A program made the translations under genes and the position numbers. A stretch of 64,000 nucleotides of DNA from Armillaria gallica (taxonomy: Eukaryota > Basidiomycota > Agaricomycetes > Agaricales > Physalacriaceae): NCBI GenBank assembly GCA_037576215.1, contig JBANDB010000005.1, positions 4,278,001 to 4,342,000 of the forward strand. The letters are read 5' to 3'. The notes under the pieces were generated by a model. It saw nothing but the letters and a program-made list of their open reading frames with translations. It was not told the DNA's origin and ran no database searches. Each line of letters opens with the position of its first letter. Position 1 is the stretch's first letter. Shown piece after piece: positions 1 through 11,533 of this stretch.

Positions 1-242
1 GCGAGAAGCACTATTAGGCGGCCTTGACGGTGATACAAAGGGAGCAGGAATCGTCTATGTTTAAGGTAAGTTCTGGCAGAATGTGCCATACGTCTCCTTG
101 ACAGCTTTAAAAATGCCGACTCGGACCTCTGGGCCGTAAGGCCCTAGCCAAATTCGAGACGACTGTGCAACCCTAATCGTAACTTGACCTCTTTCTTCCA
201 TCACTGAGCTTGAAGCTTAACTTTTTGAGGTCGCCTATTGCC

Positions 243-2256
243 ATGGCAGAGTTCGTTCACAGATCCGAGTCTACGCGCCCTGCCCGCTCTTATCATCCAT
301 ACCCTCGAGATCCTATTGATATTGGTGAGTCTTACGCGTATGAAATTCGGTCGTGAAAATTTATCTTACTTCTCAGCAGAGCCTCGTAGGCCCATAAAGT
401 ACATTCACCAGCTCTTGAATCATGACTCGGGGCCTCTTCTGGCGGTGCCTAGCCAAGGTATAGTTCAGCGCGAACCGTCTTCTTCTCCGTTGCTATCACC
501 TGTACCCGTGAGCTCATCGGAGGATGAATCCGACGATGAGGACGAGTACGATGATTACGACGAAGACGAAGACGAAGACGAAGACGGCTCTGTCGCGTAC
601 GAAGAGATTCTCTGTGAAAGTACCGTGCTGCGGAGCTCTTCCTTCGACCGGAGTAGAGGTGAGGTCGATGTTCTACATGCCGTCAGAGCAAGCACGTCTT
701 TACGATCTGTTGCAAATGGCTTGCAATCTTTTCTGGGTGAGACGTTAGCGCCGGTTATCCGAGCGTCTAGCAGCCGACTCCATCATTATGATGCTGATTC
801 TGAGTCGGCGACGTCTATTTCGAGTCACCCAGAACGGGTCCGAGATTCTCGGACACGTAATGATATCAGCAGGGACCCTTACATCGTCCTCTTCTACGGA
901 GACGAAGAAGAATCCAGCCAAGACAGCTACCTGGTTGAGGAGGTCACCAGTGAATTTCTGGAAATTCAGGACAACCAAGTAGTACTTCGAATGGGTGAGA
1001 TTTTCGGATACAATCTCAAATGTTTACCCGTGCTGATCTTCTTGAAATAGAACAACTACTCGACTGGTGGTTGACCCTGTGGGCCCCGGACGGGTCTACT
1101 TCATTCTCTCACAGGATGATAGATTTCCTTCGTTTCGTCCGTCGACATCAAAAAGTCCACTTTTCGACAAACTCATACCCCGCGTATTACAAGAGCTGCT
1201 GGAGGGAGGTTCGACCGCTAGGTACGCATACCGCGTACTCTAATGGGGTTCCGCATCTTCGAACCGACTGCCCTTGGAACGTGCGCCCTGCAAACGCTAC
1301 ACATATCGCTACTCGCGATGCCTGCCACCGATGGCAGATAGACGCACATAATAGCGACATTTTTGTGGTTTTTGCGGTGGCCGAGATACCTAGACTTTCG
1401 GTGAGTGAAATTAGACAACCGGCCGTGTTTGAACGTTTGCTCACATAGTGAGTATCTAGTCTCCTTCCGTTCAGCCGTACCAGGCCCCAGCAATATCAGT
1501 GAGTTATTATTGAAGCAACCTTTGAATACCATGTTGATGCTTCCAGGCCAAACAAGAAGATCCTCATAATGCGTTTTACGTAGTGCCCCCAGAGACGCGC
1601 TCTTTTCTGTATACCTCGACCTCACTTCGACCTCCAGCGACAGCGTCGTGGATACGCAGCTACCACAATCCACCGCCCCGTCATACTTGGGATACAGAGT
1701 TCGCCGACTTGGCTCTCATTTTGCGCAAGCTTCAAAGCGACCATACACGACTTGCTACAAACATTACGCTATCGTGTGGTTCCAGCATGAGATGTGTAAA
1801 GCGATGGGTTTACAGGCGATCTACGGATCCCAAGGCGGCATGGATGATGTCGCTGACTGGCTTACCGAACAGAAGCAAGCAGGAATCAAGCTGCTAGGCG
1901 TCAAGCGATCAACCATTCAAAACTGGAAAGCCAAAGTTTATTCCAACACCGAGAGCTTGTATGTGAAGTTCAAGTCTTTCATAGAAAAGGGAGGTCGGAT
2001 ACCACGTAGGTGCAATCCTCTGCTGCGCAGAACATTTCTCTTATGGATGGCTGTAGCTGAGAGTGAGAGGCTATACATTACCGTGAAAGTCTGGGTAACC
2101 AACGATCCTGGTGCCATGATTGAGCGCGGTGGTTTCTATACAGACGAGGAGTCCATTGCGATGAATGCAAAGGGTTCAGGACACCTTGGTGCAATGACCG
2201 ATGAACACTTTGCCGCGCAAGTCGCAGCTCATCTTAAACCTGGTGCGACGTGGTAG
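243..2256 (+). CDS. Unrecognised multi-exon gene, acidic N-terminal half
   Basis: I do not recognise this protein. The ATG at 243 opens a frame starting MAEFVHRSESTR. A 52-bp GT-AG intron at 325-376 joins in phase to a long exon (377-994) with a serine-rich stretch and an Asp/Glu run at about 520-590 (residues SSEDESDDEDEYDDYDEDED). A second intron is likely at 995-1050. Further coding exons follow, but their splice phases could not be resolved. The last exon, in the frame of 1648-2256, reads as ordinary protein (for example EMCKAMGLQAIYGSQGG) and ends at the TAG at 2254-2256. It lies outside the tandem duplication that begins at 2.83 kb. Existence of a gene is fairly sure; the exact exons between 995 and 1650 are not. 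Confidence 0.55.
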
Positions 2257-2825
2257 ATGACGGCATGAGGGTAACATGATTGGTATTTAGAGTAGTAATG
2301 TCGAGTAGCAATAGGTTTGTATCTCCAGCAGGTCTGGTGGCGTATTTAGGCTGCGAATAATCAGGTGCACCTTACTCAGTCGTATCGTTCGGGAGGAATA
2401 TGAAAGGAGATAGAATTCAGTTGAGTGCGTGTACCGCAGGCGAACCGACATTAGTTCTTACTTCACATCCAACTCAAGAAATCAAAGTGCCATATTGATA
2501 TGTTTAAATGTGCACTGGACACGACTCAACAAAGGCCGTGCATAACACGACCTAATATCAATGCCCAGTGTACACGTTGTCAAGCACGCATACACGACGT
2601 CGTACATGAGGCCTGAAGAGCGATGTGGGGCGATATTTCTTACTTAAAAACAGTGGCAGAGAACGCGCCCGCCCCTAGGGAAAGTGCGGTCAATCTAGCC
2701 TGCAGGTGGAACAGCACCCCGTATGCCCAGCGCCCAGAGTTGTTAATGACCGCCGGATGAAAAACTTAACGAGATCACCCGCATTGAAATAGAACGGAAC
2801 CGCTGTTCATAAATTCGGGAGCCTG
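2257..2825. other. Intergenic, no gene seen
   Basis: There is no protein-like frame here. The stretch separates the 3' end of the upstream gene from the 3' flank of histone H4. Similarity to the second H4 copy begins at about 2826. Confidence 0.5.
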
Positions 2826-2932
2826 AGTCATATTACATCGTATTACAAATAAATTACAACGGACCTGGTAAGAACAGTTCAGGGCAAACTTATAACAATA
2901 AAAAGATTACGGCTCACTGAAATGGACATAGT

Positions 2933-3403
<471 letters not shown>

Positions 3404-3522
3404 TGTAAATAAGCTCGAGAGGCGATAGATGGCTTGCTGAGGGAGATGACTCTGCTTGTAGAGCGAGGTCGAGATTTGATGATGGAGTAGAAAGACAAGA
3501 AGCTGGCCTTTTGTATCCCACG

Positions 3523-3545
3523 CTTATATAGGATCGAGTCACGTG
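3523..3545 (-). promoter_or_regulatory. H4 core promoter: TATA box and CACGTG
   Basis: On the minus strand a TATATAAG box (3523-3530) lies about 120 bp before the H4 start codon. A palindromic CACGTG element (3540-3545) sits just upstream of it. Both are kept in the second copy near 9.79-9.80 kb. Confidence 0.6.
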
Positions 3546-3716
3546 CTTGACGCGATCGAAGCTCAACAGACTTCGACAATCGACATCTTCAACAATCGAG
3601 CAGCTTTCGTGTACATGTGGCAACCACCCACCTTGCTAGCCGTCTTAAAGCGCTTGTAGACGCCAGTAAGTACTAAATAAATATCCTCCAATTGCAGACA
3701 AATATTATCAACAGGC

Positions 3717-4067
3717 TTGTACTTCATTACTCTCGCGAATATCCTTGTCCCCATGTGGGCCCCCGGCATCGCACTCTCCCTCGGTTCCTTCCAAATCAAC
3801 CTCCATTCCATCCTGACCAATCGCATCATGCTAGTGACATATCGACGTTATCCTACTGGAGAATTGTACACGGGTGACATCGAACTGTCTGATATCACTT
3901 CTAATGGTCCTGGATCTAGAAACGACGTGAAAAATGCACCAGGAATAACGCCCAGGCCTGACGGAAGAACACAGTCAACGGTGGAAATAAATTGCGCTCG
4001 AATGGTAGCCGATCAATGTACCGCCTGTAAGATTAAACAGTTCCATATGTTACGAGAACGTCTCTGA
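3717..4067 (+). pseudogene. C-terminal fragment of a membrane protein (DUF6533-like)
   Basis: The frame begins LANILVPMWAPGIALSLGSF and continues through HSILTNRIMLVTYRRYPTGE into a polar tail. This resembles the last membrane segment and cytoplasmic tail of the basidiomycete multi-pass families now labelled DUF6533/6534. The ILTNRIML element matches the usual 'ilvsRfilnLR' segment from memory. No upstream exons with the other membrane segments are visible, so it looks like a relic. The same fragment occurs at 60543-60782, where the tail is cut short by a TGA. The family assignment is tentative. Confidence 0.4.
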
Positions 4068-4859
4068 CAAATCTGATTTCATCGAAAAAGTCAGAAGTGC
4101 AAGAATATATTCACACAATTCAGTGCAGAAGATCGCCATCGACAGATACATTGCCAGGGGCAACCGTCGCCTGTACAGATTTCTCATAACGGTGTTCACA
4201 GCAGTTCAAGCGGGTTTCCGTATGACAGTAATTGAGCGATCAGAAAGCTAGCGCCGGAGATATACAAGCTCAACCATTGAAAACAGCGTGCCTCATTTAA
4301 ATTCCCTTGAGCCAGTCTCTTCAGCAGACTGTGATCGCCGCTGTCTACAATTGCACCCACGGCAGTATCTCCTGCTATCCCGGCTAATATCAAGGAAAAA
4401 GGAACAATAATGCTACGGCCGACGGACGAACGTCAGGAATCATTGTAAATGAGAGACTAGAAAACAGAAAGATCTCTTCGACTCAGCACACCTTTTACTC
4501 GCGAACACGAAGAACGTAGAGACTAGTAGAAGCGCCCTCAGCTTCATTCCTCGGACACACCGCCAAGTACATCCGCGACCCGTCCAGTGCGAACAACACT
4601 ATTGCGTCTCCGTTGTCTCTGCCGCCTCACGCGTCAACCACCACCATTACCGATCGTCCTCCGAGAGGCAAGAACATTCGTTTATTCAATTCTGTGATTT
4701 ACTGAAGCTTCTTTCAATACCCAGATAAGGCTTCTCTCAATAGATTTCGGAGCATGCAATGATGTACGTAGCACTGAATTCCGACTGAATTGATCAAGGG
4801 TCGACGCAGACGATTCAACTAGAATTCACACTGAGTCTTTCTAGGCGCGCACTGCGCAT
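4068..4859 (+). other. Non-coding stretch conserved between the duplicates
   Basis: No convincing reading frame was found. The sequence recurs with few changes at about 60.85-61.67 kb, so it belongs to the duplicated block. Confidence 0.4.
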
Positions 4860-6571
4860 TTGTGGCAGGACCGCATGCTCCCATACACCATGACAGTCGG
4901 CCGCAGTTTGAGCGTAGACCTGGAGCTACTTAAACGTATACTAGCGGCAGGAAATTTCGTGGCAACTCTGCACTCCGAGTCGATGCCTTCGTTTAATACT
5001 ACTCTGGCCGAAGAGGCTGGTGTAGCACCCTCAGATTTATATAAATTGTCGGTAACACTCTCGTTCTCAGACTGATCTCTGTACTGATTTTAATACTTCA
5101 GAACGGGTCCCCTGGTACGGCTCCAATCTTATATACTAGAAAGCGGCAGTCGCTCAGTTTTCATGTAGTTGATCAGCTGCTTCCTGGGTCTGATCTTATA
5201 TGGCATCCTGTGCGATCAAGTCTGTGAGTGGTCCTATCATTGTCCGCACGTTCTTGACTGTCATTTACTCACCTCATTCAAAGACATATACTACATCTCC
5301 TTTCCAAAGGACAATCTGGCGTCCAAGACGGTCGTATATCTTCTCTGGCTGACGGAGACTGTTCAGACTGTTGCCAACATCTATTACACTTTCGACACGT
5401 TCTGTTACAACTTTGGGAACCTTTCGGGACTGGATGATGTCAATATCACATGGTTCACGATTCCTATTCTCACTGGATTTGGTGCGTACTTATGCATGTA
5501 CGTTTATGCTTTGAGTTACTGAAATAGCGGTAGTTGGCTGCATCGCCCAATTATTCTACGCCTAGCGGATGTATCAATTCAGCAAGAAGGCCCGATGGTT
5601 ATCTATTATCCTGTCGGTGGTAAGGTTTTAAAAAACGTCTTATACTGCTCCCTAAAAACACGATCTTCATCAAAGATCGCTTTTACTCAATTTGCAGCTA
5701 CAATTTGTTGTGGCATCGAAGTACACAACTCTGGCGGCCACTACTCAAATCTTCGGAATAATTCTAAAATCACAGTGGCGACAACAGTGAGCAGATCTTC
5801 GTCGTGTCCCGTATTCAATCATTTACGATTCACAGATATGGTTGAGTGGAAGCTTTTTGTGTGATACTGCCATTGCTTTGTGCATGACCTACCTCGTAAG
5901 TGAAGTCGGGGCATAGCACTTAGGTCTTGACTGATCGTTGCCGCCTGTAGTTAAGTCGAGCTCAAACTGGTCTCAAATCTACTCGGATACTTCTTTCCAG
6001 ACTAATACGACTGAGCATTGAAACTGGGACAGCAACAGGTTGGTCATATACTAGGAAATTGGATCACATTAATTCATATACCATCTGCGCAGCTGCGATT
6101 GCTGCCGTCCACATGGCACTCAATCTCTGGACTCACAATAACAACTACCCCACTGTGCCTGCGAACTGCTTAGTAAAGATGTATTCGAATACGGTCCTTG
6201 CTGTTTGCAACAGCCGTATGACAGGACGGATTCGCGGAGGAAGGGAAGACACGACCCTTCACTCGTTCGACTCTTTCGATATGTCAATTGGCGGATTGAA
6301 TATCGAGTTGCGGGATACAAAGACCAACACAAACGCAGATTCTTCTCTGCGACCGGAGATCTCCCAAAGACGCGATGACCAGGAGAAGGCTATTGGGCTC
6401 AACGATCGTTTTTTAAACACTGGTTCAACGGCGCCCGTGTTGAGCGCAAAGGTCAGACACTTTCGCCCTCAAGTCAAGCAGATAATCTTATGCAAATTCT
6501 ATACAGCCAACATGAATGGCACAGCGTTGACGGTTATCATTGGTACTCGTACAGATTTTATACAACAATGA
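4860..6571 (+). pseudogene. DUF6534-type seven-helix membrane protein, broken copy 1
   Basis: The exon series matches the basidiomycete DUF6534 membrane-protein pattern. Exon 5169-5223 (GLILYGILCDQV) joins 5284-5481 (YIYYISFPKDNLASK, then LLWLTETVQTVANIYYTF). This joins 5528-5619 (VVGCIAQLFYA-stop-RMYQFSKK) and 5698 onward, then IWLSGSFLCDTAIALCMTYL, LIRLSIETGTATG and KMYSNTVLAVCNSRM. Introns are 46-78 bp. Two in-frame stops disable it: TAG at 5563-5565, where copy 2 keeps TGG, and TGA at 5788-5790, which both copies share. The N-terminal exon is uncertain; a frame at 4860-5075 containing MPSFNTTL may belong to it. The function of the family is unknown. Confidence 0.7.
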
Positions 6572-6609
6572 ATAATATTACCGCGTAATCGAACTTCTGA
6601 CATCACGAC

Positions 6610-8112
6610 TTACATAGAAGACCCGGGGGTATTTCCCTGCATTGTCACCATAAAATAGGTACCCCGCACTCCGTTTTCGAGACCTATCTGCCGCTTCTCT
6701 ACGAACTTCATTGTTAGTTCAAAGACGCTTTCAGGTTTCGGTGCTCCATATGACATCGGCTCGACTTTCCAAGTCTTGGGATTGCGATTCCAGTTTCTCA
6801 ACCTCCCAATGACATTGCCCACGTCTAACGGTCATCGTAAGCCTTCGTCATACTCGCCAATCTCGCCGCCATCTTTCCCAGATTCTCCGAGTCTTGAGCT
6901 TGAACGATACCGACCAACGCAGCCTTGGCCGTAAACACAAAGTAGCCGGAATCCGTCATCTCGCCCTTTGGCGTCGGGTTCGGTAGACATCCGGCTCGCC
7001 AACGCTCCTCGGCGCAAATCGCATCAATGGCGAGCACTTTCCCTGTGGTTGTAGAGAAATATGCACGTCCACTCTCGCTCGTCTCAGGCATCTCCGGAAG
7101 TGTAGAGATCTCCCGTGATGGCTTGACCCAAGGTGAGATATACAGCCATATAGCCCTCCCACGCTGCAATTTCATGACCTCTTGTATCAGCTTGATAGTT
7201 GCTTTCGTCCTTTCCTCCGGTAGGAACTGTTCGACATTTAAATTGACGCCTAGCAAGTCCGTGAGGTTGAACACCATGTCAACAGGACGCGAAGAAGAAC
7301 GAGTGTACGCCAGGGCCCAAAGGGCAGATACCGATCGCCTAGTTCCGAGATCTAATGGAATATGTAGCAGCTCTGCCACTTCCACGGTTATGATTCTCAG
7401 CGAGAACTTGTCACGGGGCTCCCATATACCTGGCTCATCGACTTTGAACCGACCAATGCCAATCCAAAGCTGAAAGCATAAGAACGACATCTCGCATGCC
7501 GCTGAATGTCCCGCTTCGACGACGGTTTCAACGACTTCAGATAGGTTAGTAAGGTCAAAACCATACTTGTCCCCTTCGGGACATTCCTCATCGAGAAAGT
7601 CTTGAAAGGATGCGTGCGTGAATTTGAACAGGCACTCCACCGTTTCTTTGCCTGGAGCGTCCAAGCCCGATCAGCCAAGAATGTTGGCTCTGCGAGTCCT
7701 GCGAGCCTAACTAGGCCGCCGGGCGAGACGAGACAGAGGTTGCATGCAGAATAGATGCGGTACATTGGCTGTATCTGCCAGTTTTTGTCTGTCTCATGTG
7801 TTTGGAGAATGCAGAGCCGATCGAGCAAGGGATAGACGCAGGAAGAAAGCTTAAGTGGCGATGCAGGCAGTGTGGAGGACATTGATCGATATGTTGTTAG
7901 CATGGGTAGCGCCGTTGACGGAAAAAGGGGGAGTGTTGGTCCCGTGCGGTAGCTGAAGGTCGCGCCAAGGGGTAAGAGGCGGCGGCAAAAGACGGTGGCG
8001 AATTGCAAGACGTCATGGGGGTATCAAATGAGGTATCTGGAAATTCGGTGATTTGCAGCTCGTTAAAATCGATAAAGGCAGCACAATTGACCAAGCGAAA
8101 GTTGCGCGGCAT
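6610..8112 (-). pseudogene. HET-like (heterokaryon incompatibility type) gene, frameshifted
   Basis: On the minus strand the ATG at 8112 opens MPRNFRLVNCAAFI. Farther on come LDRLCILQTHETDKNWQIQ, a YRIYSACNLCLVSPGG segment and DRAWTLQ, the order I associate with HET domains ('W-D-x-x-C-I-x-Q ... M-x-x-I-Y ... R-x-W-T-L-Q-E'). A long C-terminal part follows, with RPVDMVFNLTDLLGV and ISTLPEMPETSESG. The pieces lie in different frames. Breaks are near 7965-7970 (apparent extra base), near 7849-7854 (frame change at TTAAG), near 7645-7656 (after WTLQ) and near 6825. HET proteins trigger cell death when unlike strains fuse; this copy cannot make a full protein. The second copy begins at 63.4 kb and leaves the window. 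Confidence 0.65.
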
Positions 8113-9075
8113 CGCGAGTAAGTCAAGGCTTATCGTAGTCCATTCTAAATCAGCGACTGGAACACATAAAACTGTGTGCATCCAAAGCACTCCATCATTT
8201 CTGTCTTCAGCGACGCTATGAATCTGGGAAGTGGGCTCTTGGGGACCATCTGTATGTTTATTGAGAATAGACGAATATGAATCGCTGCTGGAATGTACAC
8301 TACGGCGAACAATTAAACAGTAAGCGTAGATGGTTATTCCAACAACTTACTTGGTCACTTCAACTCCGATTGAGCGCTTACTGCCTCTTGCTTGGCCTCC
8401 AAAGATCCACGCTGATGCATGCATAAGTTTCAAAGTACCTGGCTGCGGTATAGAAGCATGCACTCATTTATTATATTTCCGTATAGTTGCTTTGCCACCG
8501 TCGCTACCAGAGTTGTTTTTTTCAAATAGGAAGGCTTTGATTATATCCATCTTGAAGTCAGAGAATGGAGGGGAAGAAAGATGCTTGCACGTGCTTGCTG
8601 TGCTGCTTACAGTGCTTACTTGTATTCATATCTGAAAGCAGCAGTGTTAAGCCTGGCAGCGAGTAGGCGCCGTGGTCCATAGCTATGCTGCCGGAACCGT
8701 CGAGCCAGGTCCAAGAGGGTGAATGGGATAGCTAGCGATAGTCGCCGAATTGCGGACAATATTCGGCGAGTCCTACCGTCAGGATGCCAGTCGGTCCCAT
8801 ATAGCTGGCGATGCTGAAGTTGTGAACGAGAGCTTAAGAGTTGGAACAAGTTCATTCGCTTAGTCAGCTCCTTATGTTCTGTGCCTCGCACGCTCGGACT
8901 AGAAGGCAACTTCAGCGCATCCACAACCATTGCCACCAGTGCAATGTTGTAATGGATAAAGCAACTCGCAATTATACTCCTTCAAGCTTCACCAGTCACC
9001 ATTAGAGATTACATACCTAGTTCGCCAACTGTACGGATTCTGTTTTTGGATGTTCGAGCGTGCGTGATCAGATTC
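8113..9075. other. End of tandem unit 1, no gene seen
   Basis: Open frames here (for example 8616-8936 on the minus strand) have no recognisable motif. This stretch joins unit 1 to the H4 pseudogene of unit 2. The corresponding part of unit 2 lies beyond the window end. Confidence 0.4.
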
Positions 9076-9194
9076 AGTCATATTACATCGTGTTACAAAT
9101 GGGGAGTAGACATAAGTTAGAATGGACCTGGCTAAAACAGTTCAGACGGCAAACTTGCAATAGAAAGAACACGACTCACTGAAATGGACATAGT

Positions 9195-9663
9195 TTAGGC
9201 GCCGAAACCATACAAAGTACGTCCAGAGCGCTTCAGCGCGTAGACCACATCAAGCACGGTAACCGTCTTGCGCTGGACCCACGTTCTCGTAAGCATAACG
9301 CATTGGCCAACAGGTACAGTGACGCACCTTAGCGTGTTCGGTGTACGTGACAGTCTCGGATGACATTTTCAAGGAAGATTTTCAACACACCACGGGTCTC
9401 CTCATAGATAAGGCCAGAGATACGCTTCACTCCACCACGACGGGCAAGACGACGAATAGCCGATTTCGTGATACCTATACAACCGTCATGAGAATATAAG
9501 ACTTGACCAGCAGAATCGCCTTACCCTGGATATTGTCGCGAAGAATCTTGCGGTGGCGTTTAGCGCTGCCATTTCCGAGTCCCTGATAGATCATCGTCAG
9601 TACAGAAGCCACAGCATGAACATTACTAAATCGCACCTATCCACCTTTGCCACATCCAGACAT
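9195..9663 (-). pseudogene. Histone H4 pseudogene
   Basis: This is a second copy of the four-exon H4 gene in the same orientation. The ATG at 9661-9663 is kept, but codon 4 is Cys instead of Arg and codon 9 is TAG instead of AAG (9637-9639). Exon 2 has Lys-to-Asn and Gly-to-Ser changes in the GLGKGGAKR segment. Exon 3 has Pro-to-Ser after ITK and a 2-bp deletion near 9352 that shifts the frame. The promoter with TATA box and CACGTG is still present. It is clearly non-functional as H4. Confidence 0.93.
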
Positions 9664-9833
9664 TGTGAATAAGCTTGAGAGGCGATAGATGGCTGGCTGA
9701 GGGAGACGGCTCTGCTTCTAGAGCGAGGTTGAGATTTGATGATGGTTAGAAAGACAAGAAGCTGGCCTTTTGAATCCCACGTTTATATAGGATCGAGTCA
9801 CGTGCTGAACGCAATCGAAGCTTAACAGACCTC

Positions 9834-9841
9834 AACAAACA
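9834..9841. repeat. Left 8-bp target-site duplication AACAAACA
   Basis: AACAAACA lies exactly where similarity to unit 1 breaks off. The same octamer occurs at 60480-60487, where similarity resumes. An 8-bp duplication is the size made by hAT and KDZ-type transposases. Confidence 0.55.
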
Positions 9842-9852
9842 TTATAGCCTAT

Positions 9853-9864
9853 AGGGCTCCAACC
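9853..9864 (+). repeat. Left terminal inverted repeat AGGGCTCCAACC
   Basis: This is a perfect inverted match to 60468-60479. Unlike the right end, 11 bp of other sequence lie between it and the octamer. Confidence 0.5.
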
Positions 9865-9893
9865 GGCTCGCTACTGATGCTTGTGGATCGGTC

Positions 9894-9965
9894 AGGAAAA
9901 AAAAGAAAAAGAAAAGAAAAGAAAAAAGAAAAAAGGAAGGAGAAAGAGGAGAAAAGGAGGGGAAA
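9894..9965 (+). repeat. 72-nt uninterrupted purine tract
   Basis: A/G-only sequence of A-runs broken by G becomes G-rich at the right. Such mirror-like homopurine DNA can form triplexes. It lies about 40 bp inside the left end of the inserted block. Confidence 0.85.
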
Positions 9966-10483
9966 CTTATATGATACTTACCGATAAATCTAAGTCAATT
10001 TTAGAGTGCTTTTGGTCCTGGTTGAGCGAAGGTGAAAGGAATATCGATGAAATATTAGCAACTCGTGCCCGAGGTACAGCCACATAGCTCGGCATGTGTG
10101 CCGTTCAGTAGCGAAATGAATATTGCCAAAATTCAGTGCGTCGATATAAATCTAGATCTTTTAATCCCAGCTTCCCAATGACATATACTCCTGGAAAATA
10201 ATGTTCTTTGGCCTTCTATATGACAGTGAACTATAGGATATTTTCCTCATTATATACAATCGCTACTGACCGGAGTTTGAAAGCAACCCGAAAGACCGGC
10301 AACTGTGTGCGGTCCGCATCTCATCATCGTTTGCCACGTCGCGCTGACTCGCTTTTATCTCTGAGGCTCTCTTCACTGCCGATTGCTGGGAAATATCGCG
10401 AAAATTATATGTAGAAGAAATAACATGAAGTGATTGGTACCCTGCTCTTCCCACTTGCCCCCGACTACTCTCTCTGAGCTCTC
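9966..10483. other. No gene seen
   Basis: This is AT-rich DNA without a protein-like frame, lying downstream of the minus-strand exonuclease gene. Confidence 0.4.
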
Positions 10484-11533
10484 TCAGACTTTCTTCCTTG
10501 TTGAGCACTTTTGCTTTGGATTTCGACTGTTCCTGCCAACACAGTCAATTCTACCACAGTCACGGCAGCTGAATGTGCAGTTCTTGACTCCGGTATTTCC
10601 TCTGCAGCCTTCACCTCTTCCACATTTCTGACATGTTCGGCGAGATCGTTTTCTGTGAGGTCCTTCAAGCCCGTCTGGCTGTGTATTTGCCATTCTGCCT
10701 CCCTGCAAATCCGGGGCTCTACGTTTCCGTGTGACCGTCATTTGATGAGGTTGATTGACTGGCGTCTGCGATGATGGTTGGATACTGGGATACTGTATGC
10801 AGGGTACGCTCATATCTGTCATTTGAAGCTGTGGATTGAGCCCTGATGAAGGAATTGGCTGTGATATGGAGGGCCGTTGTGGGACCGATGGTGCATTATG
10901 CAGTCGAGCATCAACATTCCGTATTAGTCTATCAATAGGCCTCCGGTTGTTGTATGTTGCAATCATCGTATGCTTTGCGTTCATCGCTGACTTCCACGTT
11001 GAATAGTATGTTTTAAGGTGCTCGATAAGCTGTTGTGCGTGCATGTAAGCATTGTTAACCATTTCATAGTGGTCTATGTCACGTACTTTGTAAAATATAG
11101 TCTCTCCGTCTGCGTGATTGTTCCATATCTTTACTGAATCTAACCATACAGGGTCTGATTCTGGTGCGGCGGTAAACGATGGTTCATTTAGCATGCAGTC
11201 TGAGAAGAACTGCTTTTCTTCTACTGTATGGACGGTGAGCACTGCGAAACGCGTGTCTTGCTTCCGTGCCAGATACTCAAATTTCTTAGGAGGGCTGGCT
11301 TTGTTGAAGGTGGTAATAGTGCTCGAGGCCTGAACATTAGCTGGAATAGGAAGGATGCCGAAGGCTTCTGTAGTCGGTGTGTAGAGGTCACCATTGACCC
11401 ATCCTGCGACAGGACGTGAAGCTGGAACATAGGTGCGGATGGTCTCTGAATTCAGAAGCACCTGCCGCTTGTTCGTAAGCCACACATCAAAGTGTCCCTT
11501 GTATTTCTGTCCAGTCGAATTATATGTTCCAAC

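Larger units (their letters stand above)
9076..9841. repeat. Tandem duplication, unit 2, left fragment
   Basis: This is the H4 gene with its 3' and 5' flanks, homologous to 2826-3600. The match reaches the AACAAACA at 9834-9841 and then stops abruptly. The continuation of the 5' flank is found at 60480, where ATCGAACAGCTTTC matches ATCGAGCAGCTTTC of unit 1. Confidence 0.75.
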
